Numbered from the stretch's first letter, positions 20,544 through 27,278 are shown. The stretch is 28,412 nt of DNA from Thermoproteota archaeon (GCA_003661365.1 QMVZ01000007.1:1-28412); one strand, 5' to 3'. Notes: a model not told the origin generated them from the sequence alone. Translations and numbers: made by a program.

Positions 20544-21280
20544 CGACCCCCAACCCCTAAGTATTCTTCCAGGGTTACGCAATATCTATGGAAGGCTAGT
20601 TCTTGCTTTACCTCGACGTTGAAGCCCATTTCCCTAGCTTCCTTGATCTGCTTCCAAATCCCTTGGGGGCTAAGGGCTAAGGGAGGAATGAATTGAGGCA
20701 TCCATATAGCTTTTTCATGGTTCAGCTTGCCTACCCAAGCTTCGTCGGGTTCAATCAGTTCGAGGACCCTGGGTATGTTGGTCCCCTTAAAGCAAGGCTC
20801 GAAGCTTATCCATGTGAATTTGCCGTGCTCCTTGGCCTTCTTAAGGGCCTTAATCCTATCTTGAACCGAAGAGGCTCCAGGTTCAACTAAAAGCCTTATG
20901 TCTTCCCTTAGAGTGGTTATGGTTTGGCCAAACTTTAGATTCCAGGGTATAAAGAGAGCGGGAAATTCCCCTGCCTTGCTTAGGAACCGTATTTTGGGCA
21001 TGATGGAGGGGGCTTCTTTCGAGATTATGGATAGGATAGTAAAGCAGACTTCTCTTAGCTCTTTAGAAGCCATTGGGTCGTGAGATGAAGATAGGAGAAT
21101 GTCTCCTTTTGGCTCAAACCTCTCTAGTTGTCTCCTTAATTCTGGGAAGTCAAAGTCTATTGTTGGCTCTCTTTTGCCCCTTAAAGGCGTCATATAGCAA
21201 TATTGACAGTTATGGGGACAGAAATTGGCGAAGTTTAGGTTGTGCTCAACGTATTCTATCCTGCTTGGCTTGATTCTCAT
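20537..21280 (-). CDS. Radical SAM enzyme, phage Gp37/Gp68 (DUF5131) or spore-photoproduct-lyase type
   Basis: The 247-residue protein starts at ATG 21280 (MRIKPSRIEYVEHNLNF), overlapping the TAA of the zinc-ribbon gene, behind GAGGGG. It has a CX3CX2C cluster, C21, C25 and C28 (FCPHNCQYCY), which binds the 4Fe-4S cluster of radical SAM enzymes. Later motifs LLSSSHDPM, KIRFLSKAGEFP, DRIKALKKAKEHG and WISFEPCFKG match the order seen in phage-borne DUF5131 and photolyase-like radical SAM proteins. The reaction is unknown. DNA-base repair or nucleotide modification is the usual suggestion. Lying beside DNA-binding proteins supports a DNA-related role (inference). Confidence 0.85.
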   Translation of the reverse strand: MRIKPSRIEYVEHNLNFANFCPHNCQYCYMTPLRGKREPTIDFDFPELRRQLERFEPKGDILLSSSHDPMASKELREVCFTILSIISKEAPSIMPKIRFLSKAGEFPALFIPWNLKFGQTITTLREDIRLLVEPGASSVQDRIKALKKAKEHGKFTWISFEPCFKGTNIPRVLELIEPDEAWVGKLNHEKAIWMPQFIPPLALSPQGIWKQIKEAREMGFNVEVKQELAFHRYCVTLEEYLGVGGRC

Positions 21281-21426
21281 TACCAACCCCTCGCCTCCTT
21301 AATCCGTATGGGGAAAGAGTAGGTCCAAGCGTAGTAGAGCGGTTCTCCACAAATGGGGCACCTTAAATTCTCGTGAATGTCGATTATGACAAAATCTAAG
21401 TGGGCTTGACAACTAGGGCATATCAT
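21280..21426 (-). CDS. 48-residue zinc-ribbon protein
   Basis: This gene runs from ATG 21426 to TAA 21280 and encodes MICPSCQAHLDFVIIDIHEN, then LRCPICGEPLYYAW and a short basic tail. Two CxxC pairs (C3/C6 and C23/C26) 16 residues apart form a classic zinc ribbon. A GGGAGGA ribosome site lies about 8 bases upstream, and the stop overlaps the ATG of the radical SAM gene (TAATG). The tight coupling suggests a functional partner of that enzyme, or a small nucleic-acid-binding protein. Confidence 0.78.
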   Translation of the reverse strand: MICPSCQAHLDFVIIDIHENLRCPICGEPLYYAWTYSFPIRIKEARGW

Positions 21427-21429
21427 GGC

Positions 21430-21753
21430 TCATTCCTCCCTAGCATATTGTCGGTAAACGGCCATCATCTTCTTCCTTCTTTTGAGAATCTTGGGGTCCG
21501 TTGGTAGGAATTCGCCCCTTGCTTGGATCTTCTGCCTCGCTCTCCTTATGGACTCGAAGCTCGTTAGCCTCTTGTTCCCCCAGATGAATTTGTCGGGGAT
21601 GAAAACGGGTAGACCATCAAAATGCTTCCAATACCTGATGAGGAGCCATGTATCGTCGTTTCTCGTCGCTGGGAAATTCTTAAGGAGCCATCTTACTCTT
21701 TCCTCGATAGTTTTGAGCCTCTTGACCCCTTCCTCTATCTCCTCATTGCTCAT
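21430..21753 (-). CDS. Phage-type small conserved protein
   Basis: The 107-residue protein contains FPATRNDDTWLLIRYWKHFD, LTSFESIRRARQKIQ and GEFLPTDPKILKRRKK. This combination of 'TRNDD-x-LI' with 'S-x-x-SIRRARQKIQ...GEFLPTDP' is familiar from small ORFs in many bacterial and archaeal phages, whose function is not established. The second half is basic and helical and could bind nucleic acid. ATG 21753 overlaps the upstream TGA. The presence of this type is further evidence that the element is viral. Confidence 0.72.
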   Translation of the reverse strand: MSNEEIEEGVKRLKTIEERVRWLLKNFPATRNDDTWLLIRYWKHFDGLPVFIPDKFIWGNKRLTSFESIRRARQKIQARGEFLPTDPKILKRRKKMMAVYRQYAREE

Positions 21754-22670
21754 TTTGAGAAGCCTCCCATAACCTGGATCATTTGATGAATCAGATTGCG
21801 GAGCATCCTGTTCTCCTCGATTATGCGTTTGTTCTGCTGAACTACGGCCTCAACCAGATCGACAAGGTTTTCCGTCCTCTTCATGAAGGCCCCTATCATG
21901 TTGAAGGTCTGCACGGTCGTTATGCCCCCTTGCAACCATGCCATTACTTGTTCTGCCGTCATGACCCCCTTCTTAGGCTGGATCTCCTTCCTAATCTTGT
22001 CCCCTTTCTTGTAGATGCGGATTAGAGCAAGATCTAGGACCTCAACCGTTATGCACTTAACCCCGTCAAGGGCCCACTTCAAGCGGTCGTCTTGATTGGT
22101 TTGGACCCTAGCTACGTAGATAACGTCGTTCGTCGGCTCTATGCCCAGATGCTTCCAAACTTCGTTCTTGAAGAAGGCGATAGCATGGGAGAAGCCGTTA
22201 TAATCAAGGCCCGAGTCGTTGGCAATCCAGCAAGTAACTTGCTTGTTCTTAGCTCCGAATGTGAAGGTGTACTCCGTGTCTCCTATCTTCTTCTTGTAGG
22301 AAAGGGATGGGAACTTGTCTGTTATGAGAGGGGAAAAGGTAAGGGTAAGATCGTGGACCCTAAAGTTGGCTTGCTCCTGGTTGGGGCTCCAAGGGGGCTC
22401 CTGGGCCGAGACCAACCCCGCTCCCTGGATCGTATAAGATCCCCATGATACCCTCTTGACCCAAGTCCCTTGCTTGGCCATTTTGGAAAGGTAGATTCGG
22501 ACCGTGTTGAGGGCTATACCCGTTAAATTAGAAATTTCCTTAGGTGTTAGGGGTCTTCCTTCCCTTTCTAGTGTCTCTAGTATTTTCTTCTGGGTAGGCG
22601 TAAGAGTTGGTAGTGTTGATGATGTTATATGTAAGTCCTTATATTCGCCGTTAGAGGCATCTTTTTTCAT
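21750..22670 (-). CDS. Helix-turn-helix protein with C-terminal coiled coil, candidate replication or regulatory factor
   Basis: The 306-residue protein has an N-terminal helix-turn-helix of the MarR/IclR style (LTPTQKKILETLEREGRPL, TPKEISNLTGIALNTVRIYL). A central beta-rich domain follows (FRVHDLTLTFSPLITDKFPS, YTFTFGAKNKQVTCWIAND, DVIYVARVQTNQDDRLKWA). A C-terminal coiled coil (VQQNKRIIEENRMLRNLIHQ) suggests oligomerisation. This layout of DNA-binding domain, catalytic or effector core and multimer helix is seen in plasmid initiators and viral regulators, but no initiator family is recognised. ATG 22670 overlaps the upstream TGA. It is the largest gene of this operon. Confidence 0.75.
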   Translation of the reverse strand: MKKDASNGEYKDLHITSSTLPTLTPTQKKILETLEREGRPLTPKEISNLTGIALNTVRIYLSKMAKQGTWVKRVSWGSYTIQGAGLVSAQEPPWSPNQEQANFRVHDLTLTFSPLITDKFPSLSYKKKIGDTEYTFTFGAKNKQVTCWIANDSGLDYNGFSHAIAFFKNEVWKHLGIEPTNDVIYVARVQTNQDDRLKWALDGVKCITVEVLDLALIRIYKKGDKIRKEIQPKKGVMTAEQVMAWLQGGITTVQTFNMIGAFMKRTENLVDLVEAVVQQNKRIIEENRMLRNLIHQMIQVMGGFSK

Positions 22671-22888
22671 TGTTTCCCCCTGTTAAGCTTCCTTTTCAAT
22701 TGGTTCAGCAGTTGGAAGGCTTGGTTTTTGGTTATTGTGAGGGAGATTGTGTCATAATTGTCGGTCTCAATTTTGATCTGTAATTCTCCAGAGGCCAATT
22801 CGATGACATCGATCCAAGGAGAGGGCTCAATGTCAGTTATGTCAAGATCAATATCATAACAGAGGCCAAGCTTCTCTTGTTCAGGCAT
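22667..22888 (-). CDS. Small acidic protein of 73 residues
   Basis: I chose ATG 22888 (MPEQEKLGLCYDIDLDI); a longer frame to 22960 would overlap the upstream gene. The product is acidic in the first half (DITDIEPSPWIDVIELA), then strand-rich (GELQIKIETDNYDTISLTI), then a helix with a basic end (QLLNQLKRKLNRGKQ). No family is recognised. Its TGA overlaps the next ATG. Confidence 0.7.
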   Translation of the reverse strand: MPEQEKLGLCYDIDLDITDIEPSPWIDVIELASGELQIKIETDNYDTISLTITKNQAFQLLNQLKRKLNRGKQ

Positions 22889-22895
22889 TATTTCC

Positions 22896-23276
22896 TCACT
22901 CTCCCAACTGTAAGATGTCCAAAATCTTCTGCGACAGCTCTGGATCGTATTTCTCCTCACTGACTTTGACTCTCTGACCCAGTTTGTTGATCTTGAATTT
23001 CCTTTTGAACAGGATGTTCCAGTCCTTGCATCCCCTTTCTATTCTGAGGAGATTGCATACCTCACGGCGATAGTCGCTTCCAAGAGCCAGTTGCATAAAG
23101 ACCGCTTTGATATCATCGATCTCGTTGTCCAAGTCAAGCTCCAGGTGATAGCCATTTGTTGTGTGACTGCACCTGACAGCAACGACTTTAAGGCCCATGT
23201 ACTTCATGATCCAAGCTCTTTCGAGGAAAACGTCGAGACCATTCTTCCCATCCAAGTCAAGCTTGAGTGTCTTCAT
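22896..23276 (-). CDS. Conserved-looking 126-residue protein
   Basis: The protein begins MKTLKLDLDGKNGLDVFLER. It contains TTNGYHLELDLDNEIDD, QLALGSDYRREVCNLLRIE and WNILFKRKF. Similar 'GYH...LGSD/LGDD..R...D/N' strings occur in small proteins of archaeal viruses and phages, from memory and not checked. It is probably a nucleic-acid-related enzyme fragment or regulator; a primase-like link is only a guess. The last part is helical. ATG 23276 overlaps the TGA of the membrane peptide. Confidence 0.72.
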   Translation of the reverse strand: MKTLKLDLDGKNGLDVFLERAWIMKYMGLKVVAVRCSHTTNGYHLELDLDNEIDDIKAVFMQLALGSDYRREVCNLLRIERGCKDWNILFKRKFKINKLGQRVKVSEEKYDPELSQKILDILQLGE

Positions 23277-23380
23277 TTTCTCCTCTCCCTTGTCCAGAAC
23301 TTGAGGAAGAGTTCTGTTGCAATGAGAAAGAGGAAGGAACTGATGAGAACAAAGAGAACATCCTCAATCATTGGGTCCAT
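23273..23380 (-). CDS. 35-residue single-span membrane peptide
   Basis: This short gene runs from ATG 23380 to TGA 23273. It encodes MDPMIEDVLFVLISSFLFL, then IATELFLKFWTRERRK, one transmembrane helix with an acidic N-terminus and a basic C-terminus (N-out, C-in by charge). A GGGTGA motif lies 9 bases before the ATG, and the stop overlaps the ATG of the next gene. It is unlike its neighbours in being the only membrane protein of this operon. Function is unknown. Confidence 0.65.
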   Translation of the reverse strand: MDPMIEDVLFVLISSFLFLIATELFLKFWTRERRK

Positions 23381-23388
23381 GCTCGAAT

Positions 23389-23856
23389 TCACCCTTTTGT
23401 CCCCCTCAGAAGGTCTGTGCAAGCCCTCTCCATTTCCTGGTCGATCTCTTCCCGTATCTTGCCTACTAACTCCTCTAGCAAGTAGTTGAGTGGTCTGTCC
23501 TCCATTGGGAGCTTCAAGATCTCCTGGATGAAGAATTCCATGACTTGTTTATCGAATCCTCCGTGCCCCGAGTAATTGGTTGCATTTCCTGTAACAAGCT
23601 TGAGGTCGCCTCCTCTCCATTTTACTATGATCTCGTAGAAGAATCTAAGCTGGGCCGTGCTCTCCTTACTTTCAGAACAGAAGAACCTCCAAGCGGGGCA
23701 TTTCCACACCCTGAACTTCTTTTGGATGAAGAAGGCAATGAGGTCCTCGGGCTCTCTGAAGTAGATCATGTCCCCAATCCAAAAGATGATGTTGGGGCGT
23801 CTTTTGACGAAATCGGAGATGCGTTGCATTATTAACTTTCTCTCGGCTTCGTTCAA
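23389..23856 (-). CDS. Unrecognised 155-residue helical protein
   Basis: The start is TTG 23856 (MNEAERKLIMQRISDFVKR) with GGAGG 8 bases before it. The protein is alpha/beta at the N-terminus (PNIIFWIGDMIYFREPEDL, FRVWKCPAWRFFCSE) and helical at the C-terminus (ELVGKIREEIDQEMERAC). It has scattered cysteines and no clear metal site. No family is recognised. It lies in the tight run between the 230-residue protein and the 35-residue membrane peptide. Confidence 0.7.
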   Translation of the reverse strand: MNEAERKLIMQRISDFVKRRPNIIFWIGDMIYFREPEDLIAFFIQKKFRVWKCPAWRFFCSESKESTAQLRFFYEIIVKWRGGDLKLVTGNATNYSGHGGFDKQVMEFFIQEILKLPMEDRPLNYLLEELVGKIREEIDQEMERACTDLLRGTKG

Positions 23857-23859
23857 GGT

Positions 23860-24552
23860 TCACTCCTCCGCTAAGAAGGGAATAAGGGACTCCGTGCATT
23901 TAGCCCTCTCTGGAAGGTGTTTCCTCTTTTGGTAGTTTTGGATTTCCTTGATTACCTTCCCTCCGTCCTCTAGCTCCTCTACGCCGTCCTCCGTAAGTCT
24001 CATATAGCCCCTGGTAAAAGGTGCGAAGATTTCGTAGGGCTCCTCGATTTCATGGAAGGAGCCCGTTAAGAAGATCTGAACGTCAAGGTTGTATTTCTTG
24101 GCAACTTCCTCGATTGCCTCAACGGTTTCCCTCAATGTGTTGTCTATGATGGCCGTCGATCCTATGGAATAGGAACCGCATCTTCTATCTACGGTCCCTC
24201 CTCCCCCTCCGTCTCCCTTGCTCTCGTGGTACTCTATGACCCTTAGCTTGCCCATTAGCTCTTTGTTGGCTTCCTCGGTAAGGCCCTTGATGTTTACCCC
24301 TGAGATAGTGAAGTAACCAAATATCCAAGCCTTTTGCTCCGTACACTCCTCTTCTGGGTCCTTCTTGAAGGCTAGAAGGACCCTCTCCCCGAACTTCATG
24401 GTCTTGGCGATTGGAATGGGAGTGGCCCTTGCAACCCCGTACTTCTTGGCCTCCTTCTTGAAGGTCTTAGGTGTGTAGTACTTGGCCCCAACGTAGTGGA
24501 GCCAATGGCCTTGGGTCATCGCTCCCTGGGTCTCCGTCATAGCTATGGTCAT
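23860..24552 (-). CDS. Unrecognised 230-residue protein, possible PUA/ASCH-like barrel
   Basis: The start is ATG 24552 (MTIAMTETQGAMTQG) behind GGAGGAGG, overlapping the upstream TGA. The region KFGERVLLAFKKDPEE, AWIFGYFTISGVNIKGL reads like the 'G-ervll...wifG...I' strands of PUA/ASCH-type barrels that bind RNA or modified nucleotides, but this is a weak resemblance. A Gly-rich loop (GDGGGGGTVD) and a later alpha/beta part with YNLDVQIFLTGSFHEIEEP follow. No membrane helix. Function is uncertain. Confidence 0.66.
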   Translation of the reverse strand: MTIAMTETQGAMTQGHWLHYVGAKYYTPKTFKKEAKKYGVARATPIPIAKTMKFGERVLLAFKKDPEEECTEQKAWIFGYFTISGVNIKGLTEEANKELMGKLRVIEYHESKGDGGGGGTVDRRCGSYSIGSTAIIDNTLRETVEAIEEVAKKYNLDVQIFLTGSFHEIEEPYEIFAPFTRGYMRLTEDGVEELEDGGKVIKEIQNYQKRKHLPERAKCTESLIPFLAEE

Positions 24553-24806
24553 GCCTCCTCCTCCCAATATTCCCTTGCATGGATTGGAGTCGGAAACGGC
24601 CCTGCAATGATTCTCTTCGGGTCCCAGAAGATGAATTCGCTCTTTACGGGCCCGTTATGGGAGGGGGTTCCGTGTTGGGACGTGATGTAGTACTGTCCGT
24701 CCTCTCCCAAGCAGATTGCAATCTCCCAATGGTGTACTCCTTCGATGAAGGGCTCAAGGACCTCGATCTTTTGAATGAGTTTTACTTGCTTCTGTTTTTG
24801 CTCCAT
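24549..24806 (-). CDS. Small 85-residue protein
   Basis: ATG 24806 follows the upstream TAA by nothing (TAAATG) with GGGGAGG before it. The protein has a charged N-terminus (MEQKQKQVKLIQKIEVLEPF) and a strand-rich middle (HHWEIAICLGEDGQYYI, KSEFIFWDPKRII). No cysteine pair and no membrane segment. It may be a small nucleotide- or protein-binding fold, but no family is recognised. Confidence 0.68.
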   Translation of the reverse strand: MEQKQKQVKLIQKIEVLEPFIEGVHHWEIAICLGEDGQYYITSQHGTPSHNGPVKSEFIFWDPKRIIAGPFPTPIHAREYWEEEA

Positions 24807-25238
24807 TTATTTCCTCCCCTCCCTAAGGGATTCGAGAGCTAACCTGCATCCTAGTTCGTTGCAGAAGGTAATGTTCGCATCCCAGAACAATACGGGCGTT
24901 GATAAGACCCCGAATACATTCCAAAGAGTTGTTAAGTCCTCTATTTCCAGGATAGAGACGTTTAGCTCTCTTGCCATTGCCTTAAGCTCTTCTGAATCGT
25001 TCTTACCTACGATAAGACAAGGAAGTTTTAGGGAATAGTTTTCGGTAAGATCTCTACTCTTCTGTTCGTTTGAGCTTACTTTTTGATCGATGGAGGGGTA
25101 TCTTGGCGAAAAAGTGTTACTAGAGCCTTCTAAAGGTGCGTTTTGCGACGTCCGTTTAAATAGTGACTTAAAAGGTTTCATACCCTTTATTAGGGTGAAA
25201 CTACTTACCAGATTCGGGAATACTTTTACATACCTCAT
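24807..25238 (-). CDS. 143-residue protein with thioredoxin-fold-like C-terminus
   Basis: This is the first gene of the right-hand operon. Starts could be ATG 25316, 25238 or 25181. The symmetric TATA-like box at 25328-25342 predicts a transcript beginning near 25310, which excludes 25316. ATG 25238 has GGGAGGT before it. The N-terminal part is polar and probably flexible. The C-terminal part (KLPCLIVGKNDSEELKAMA, VSILEIEDLTTLWNVFGV, STPVLFWDANITF) has the beta-alpha-beta, cis-Pro ('STPV') and final strand order of thioredoxin/glutaredoxin folds but lacks a CxxC. The fold call is tentative. Confidence 0.6.
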   Translation of the reverse strand: MRYVKVFPNLVSSFTLIKGMKPFKSLFKRTSQNAPLEGSSNTFSPRYPSIDQKVSSNEQKSRDLTENYSLKLPCLIVGKNDSEELKAMARELNVSILEIEDLTTLWNVFGVLSTPVLFWDANITFCNELGCRLALESLREGRK

Positions 25239-25259
25239 CTTGGGTCCATACCTCCCAAG
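25239..25259 (-). promoter_or_regulatory. Hairpin covering the ribosome site of the 25238 gene
   Basis: The minus strand reads CTTGGG, 9 bases, CCCAAG immediately before ATG 25238. Half of the GGGAGGT ribosome site is in the stem, so folding would hide it. It could work as a translational switch or thermosensor. Confidence 0.5.
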
Positions 25260-25267
25260 TTTGAGGT

Positions 25268-25304
25268 TGGGGGTCCCTCCCTGGGTGGGGGCTTCGGACC
25301 CCCA
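25268..25304 (-). promoter_or_regulatory. GC-rich leader hairpin
   Basis: TGGGGGTCC and GGACCCCCA form a perfect 9-base stem with a 19-base loop, just after the predicted transcript start near 25310. It is probably an RNA structure of the leader rather than a terminator. Confidence 0.5.
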
Positions 25305-25327
25305 TACCTCTTGCATGACATAAGGGC

Positions 25328-25342
25328 ATATTTAATAAATAT
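25328..25342. promoter_or_regulatory. Symmetric bidirectional TATA element
   Basis: ATATTTA-A-TAAATAT is a perfect inverted repeat around one base, between the divergent genes at 25238 (minus) and 25368 (plus). Read either way it is a good archaeal TATA box. Rightward, the start near 25361 fits ATG 25368. Confidence 0.6.
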
Positions 25343-25367
25343 TATGGAATACTTTTCTGGGTTAGAA

Positions 25368-25604
25368 ATGAGATATGACTACACTACAATCTCTGTTGAA
25401 AGGATTGATAAGGAGGAAATGGAAAAGCTTAGGGGTTTTCTCATTCAAAAAACGGGTCAATATATTGATCTAAGTGAATGTCTTAAATTCCTTCTTATCT
25501 TAGTCTCTAAAGTAGAGGAAAGCAAGCCCGAGATTCTTGAAAAAGCTCTTGAGGAATTTAAAAGGGTAATTGGAAAGAAGATAGGGAAAAGGAAGGTAGA
25601 GTAG
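25368..25604 (+). CDS. Small ribbon-helix-helix-like protein, the only plus-strand gene
   Basis: The 78-residue protein starts at ATG 25368 (MRYDYTTISVERIDKEEMEK); earlier in-frame ATGs (25311, 25344) lie upstream of or too close to the TATA element. A first strand TTISVE, a helix EEMEKLRGFLIQKTGQYID and a second helix SECLKFLLILVSK match a ribbon-helix-helix plan, with a long charged C-terminal helix (KPEILEKALEEFKRVIGKK). It is probably a regulator of its own divergent promoter region, where three CATACCTC repeats stand (25229, 25247, 25303). It converges with the integrase gene with a 1-base gap. The family is suggested by pattern only. Confidence 0.66.
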   Translation: MRYDYTTISVERIDKEEMEKLRGFLIQKTGQYIDLSECLKFLLILVSKVEESKPEILEKALEEFKRVIGKKIGKRKVE

Positions 25605-25605
25605 T

Positions 25606-26490
25606 TCAGTCTTTTTTCTTGAAGAGCTTCCTCCATTCCTCCCTTAAGCCTTCTCTATCCAGGTGCATATATTTCTGGGTCGTCGATAGAGAAGAGTGGC
25701 CTAAAAGGAGCCGTATGGCTTCCACACTAGCCCCCTGCTTCAATAAGTTCGTTGCCGTGCTATGCCTTATCATGTGGGCCGTTATCCTCTTCCCCGTTGC
25801 CTCGCTTAGCTTCTTCATTAGCCTCTGAACCGATCGTTGGCTAATCCCTAGCACGGGCTCGTCCTTGAAGGAGGGCTCGGATAACAACATCCAGGTCCTT
25901 AGCCTCTTCGCCAACTCTAGGGATATAAAGACGATCCTCTCTTTCCCTCCCTTCCCTCTAATCTTTATCTCTCGATGTTTCCAATCTATGTCCTCCCATC
26001 TTAAGGAGCATAGCTCCGAAATTCGCACACCCGTCTCGAATAGGAAGTGAATTATTAAGGGGTCCCTAACCTTCGTTATCGGGTCCCTCGCTAGTTGCTC
26101 TGAAATCTCAATCAGCTTCTCTATCTCCTCCACATCTAGGAATTCGATTTCGGTTTGCTCGATCCTTGGCCTTGGGACCTCCTTCCAAGGGTTGTTATCT
26201 ATCTTTTTTGTTAATTTGAGGTAATCGAAGAAGGCCGTTAGACCCGCTATGTACGTTATCAGCGTTCTGTTCTTCAATCTCCTCTTCTCTTGTATGAATG
26301 ATAGGAATTCGTAGCAATCTTGAAGGCTTACCTTCTCCAGATTTTTTCTCTTTAGGTTAAGCCATTCCAAGAACTTCCTAACCTTGTAGGAGTAGTTCTC
26401 CTTTATTGTCCGCTCGCTTAGGCCCCTGGCCTTTAAGTAGGCTATAAATCCCTTAAGTAGTTCCGATTCTTCCCTGGGTGGGGGCATCAT
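25606..26490 (-). CDS. Tyrosine recombinase/integrase, XerC/D-like
   Basis: The 294-residue enzyme has the SAM-like core-binding domain (FIAYLKARGLSERTIKENYS, about 15-34; RTLITYIAGLTAFFDYLK) and a full catalytic domain. Catalytic residues are R156 (ETGVRISEL), K183 (GKGGKERIV), H239 and R242 (AHMIRHS), H265 (LLGHSS) and the nucleophile Y274 (TQKYMH). All six are present, so it should be active. It is closest in layout to archaeal XerA and plasmid or viral integrases. Unlike SSV integrases it carries no internal attachment sequence that I can see. Start is ATG 26490 or 26487; a weak TATA-like GATTATTA about 25 bases before suggests a near-leaderless message. It would integrate or excise the element or resolve dimers. 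Confidence 0.93.
   Translation of the reverse strand: MMPPPREESELLKGFIAYLKARGLSERTIKENYSYKVRKFLEWLNLKRKNLEKVSLQDCYEFLSFIQEKRRLKNRTLITYIAGLTAFFDYLKLTKKIDNNPWKEVPRPRIEQTEIEFLDVEEIEKLIEISEQLARDPITKVRDPLIIHFLFETGVRISELCSLRWEDIDWKHREIKIRGKGGKERIVFISLELAKRLRTWMLLSEPSFKDEPVLGISQRSVQRLMKKLSEATGKRITAHMIRHSTATNLLKQGASVEAIRLLLGHSSLSTTQKYMHLDREGLREEWRKLFKKKD
25612..25617 (+). terminator. T6 terminator of the plus-strand gene
   Basis: A T6 run (AGTCTTTTTTCTT) begins 8 bases after the stop of the 25368 gene, inside the 3' end of the convergent integrase gene. It is typical of archaeal oligo-T termination. Confidence 0.55.
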
Positions 26491-26535
26491 CTCAAATTTA
26501 AAGGGTAATAATCAAAAAAGTTCTTATTGGGGTCT

Positions 26536-26556
26536 CAAAAGAAAAGAGAGAGGGAA
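26536..26556 (-). terminator. Pyrimidine/T-rich terminator after the DnaJ-type zinc-finger gene
   Basis: After the stop at 26570 the minus strand reads CTTTCCCTCTCTCTTTTCTTTT, a pyrimidine run typical of archaeal transcription ends, just before the integrase promoter region. Confidence 0.4.
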
Positions 26557-26569
26557 AGTTTTTGATCGC

Positions 26570-26965
26570 CTAACCTCCGAACCAGGCTTCCCATAGGCTT
26601 ACGCTCTTTCCTCCCCTCCCATTACAATAAGGGCAAGTGTCCTTGACTGTTACATAACCGCTCCCTTGACATTTGGGGCAAGTTTCTATCTCCGTCACGT
26701 ATATCCAACCCGTCCCTTTACATCTCGTGCAAGTGAATAGGCCTCCTAAGATCCTACCCGTCCCATCACAAGTCGGGCATACTTGTTTCTTTTCGACGAC
26801 GACCGTGCCCTCTCCGTTGCATTGCGGACAAGTCATTTTCCTGGTGTTATAGCCCCTTCCGTCGCAATGAGGACATTCGACCCATGTTTCAACGGTAAAT
26901 AAGATTCCTAAAACGACAAAAGCAAGAGCAACGATTCCTAGGATGGCATAAGTCCTGGAACTCAT
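26570..26965 (-). CDS. Membrane-anchored DnaJ-type zinc-finger protein without a J domain
   Basis: The 131-residue protein has one N-terminal transmembrane helix (AILGIVALAFVVLGILF, residues 7-23). Six repeats of CxxCxGxG follow, beginning at C31, C46, C63, C79, C96 and C111 (for example CPHCDGRG, CPTCDGTG, CPYCNGRG). DnaJ has four such repeats in its cysteine-rich domain, which holds two zinc ions; here there are six, enough for three. No J domain or client-binding C-domain is present. It could be a membrane-tethered chaperone, thiol or protein-interaction module. A TATA-like box at 26982-26989, 20-25 bases before ATG 26965, predicts a leaderless message and its own promoter. Confidence 0.86.
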   Translation of the reverse strand: MSSRTYAILGIVALAFVVLGILFTVETWVECPHCDGRGYNTRKMTCPQCNGEGTVVVEKKQVCPTCDGTGRILGGLFTCTRCKGTGWIYVTEIETCPKCQGSGYVTVKDTCPYCNGRGGKSVSLWEAWFGG

Positions 26966-26981
26966 TAAATCGAATTGGTCG

Positions 26982-26989
26982 ATAAATAA
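26982..26989 (-). promoter_or_regulatory. TATA box of the DnaJ-type zinc-finger gene
   Basis: The minus strand reads TTCTTATTTATCG, with TTATTTAT about 20 bases before ATG 26965. No ribosome site is seen, so a leaderless transcript is likely. Confidence 0.5.
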
Positions 26990-27019
26990 GAAAAAGTTTT
27001 ACCATAAAGAAAAAGAGGG

Positions 27020-27238
27020 TTAGCCCCATATCTTAGCCTCTAACTTTTCCAACTCTTTTTGCCATTCCTCGGCTTTTTTCATTAGCTCCTTTGCCTGCTC
27101 TTCTGTAACAGTACAAGCTGGCCTAATCCTCTTACCCCCTACATACTCCGAATGATGGATACGCCAATAGGTTTTTCCTCCTATTCTCTGTGGGGCCAAG
27201 GACCCCCACTTCCCACAAATTGGGCATTTGACCCTCAT
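27020..27238 (-). CDS. Small zinc-binding protein of 72 residues
   Basis: The start is placed at ATG 27238 (MRVKCPICGKWGSLAPQRI) because a strong TATA box at 27271-27278 lies inside the longer frame that begins at 27289. A CPIC pair at residues 5-8 and a Cys near residue 42 (IRPACTV), plus YWRIHHSEY, form a probable Cys/His zinc site of the 'CPICG...YxRxxH' type seen in archaeal small proteins. The C-terminal helix (QAKELMKKAEEWQKELEKLE) is highly charged. It is probably a nucleic-acid- or protein-binding regulator; no precise family. Confidence 0.7.
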   Translation of the reverse strand: MRVKCPICGKWGSLAPQRIGGKTYWRIHHSEYVGGKRIRPACTVTEEQAKELMKKAEEWQKELEKLEAKIWG

Positions 27239-27270
27239 CTTGCGACCCTTGTCTATTTGTGCCCTAGGCG

Positions 27271-27278
27271 TATATAAA
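27271..27278 (-). promoter_or_regulatory. TATA box of the small zinc-protein gene
   Basis: The minus strand reads TTTATATA, directly after the TAA of the upstream gene at 27279. A start about 25 bases on gives a leader of roughly 10 bases before ATG 27238, which decides the start in favour of MRVKC. Confidence 0.6.

Noticed and set aside
23091..23489. A 132-codon plus-strand frame
   Set aside because: It covers three coupled minus-strand genes in antisense and has no start signals.
25238..25316. Start of the thioredoxin-like gene at ATG 25316
   Set aside because: It would lie upstream of the predicted transcript start, and the residues it adds come from the GC-rich hairpin leader.
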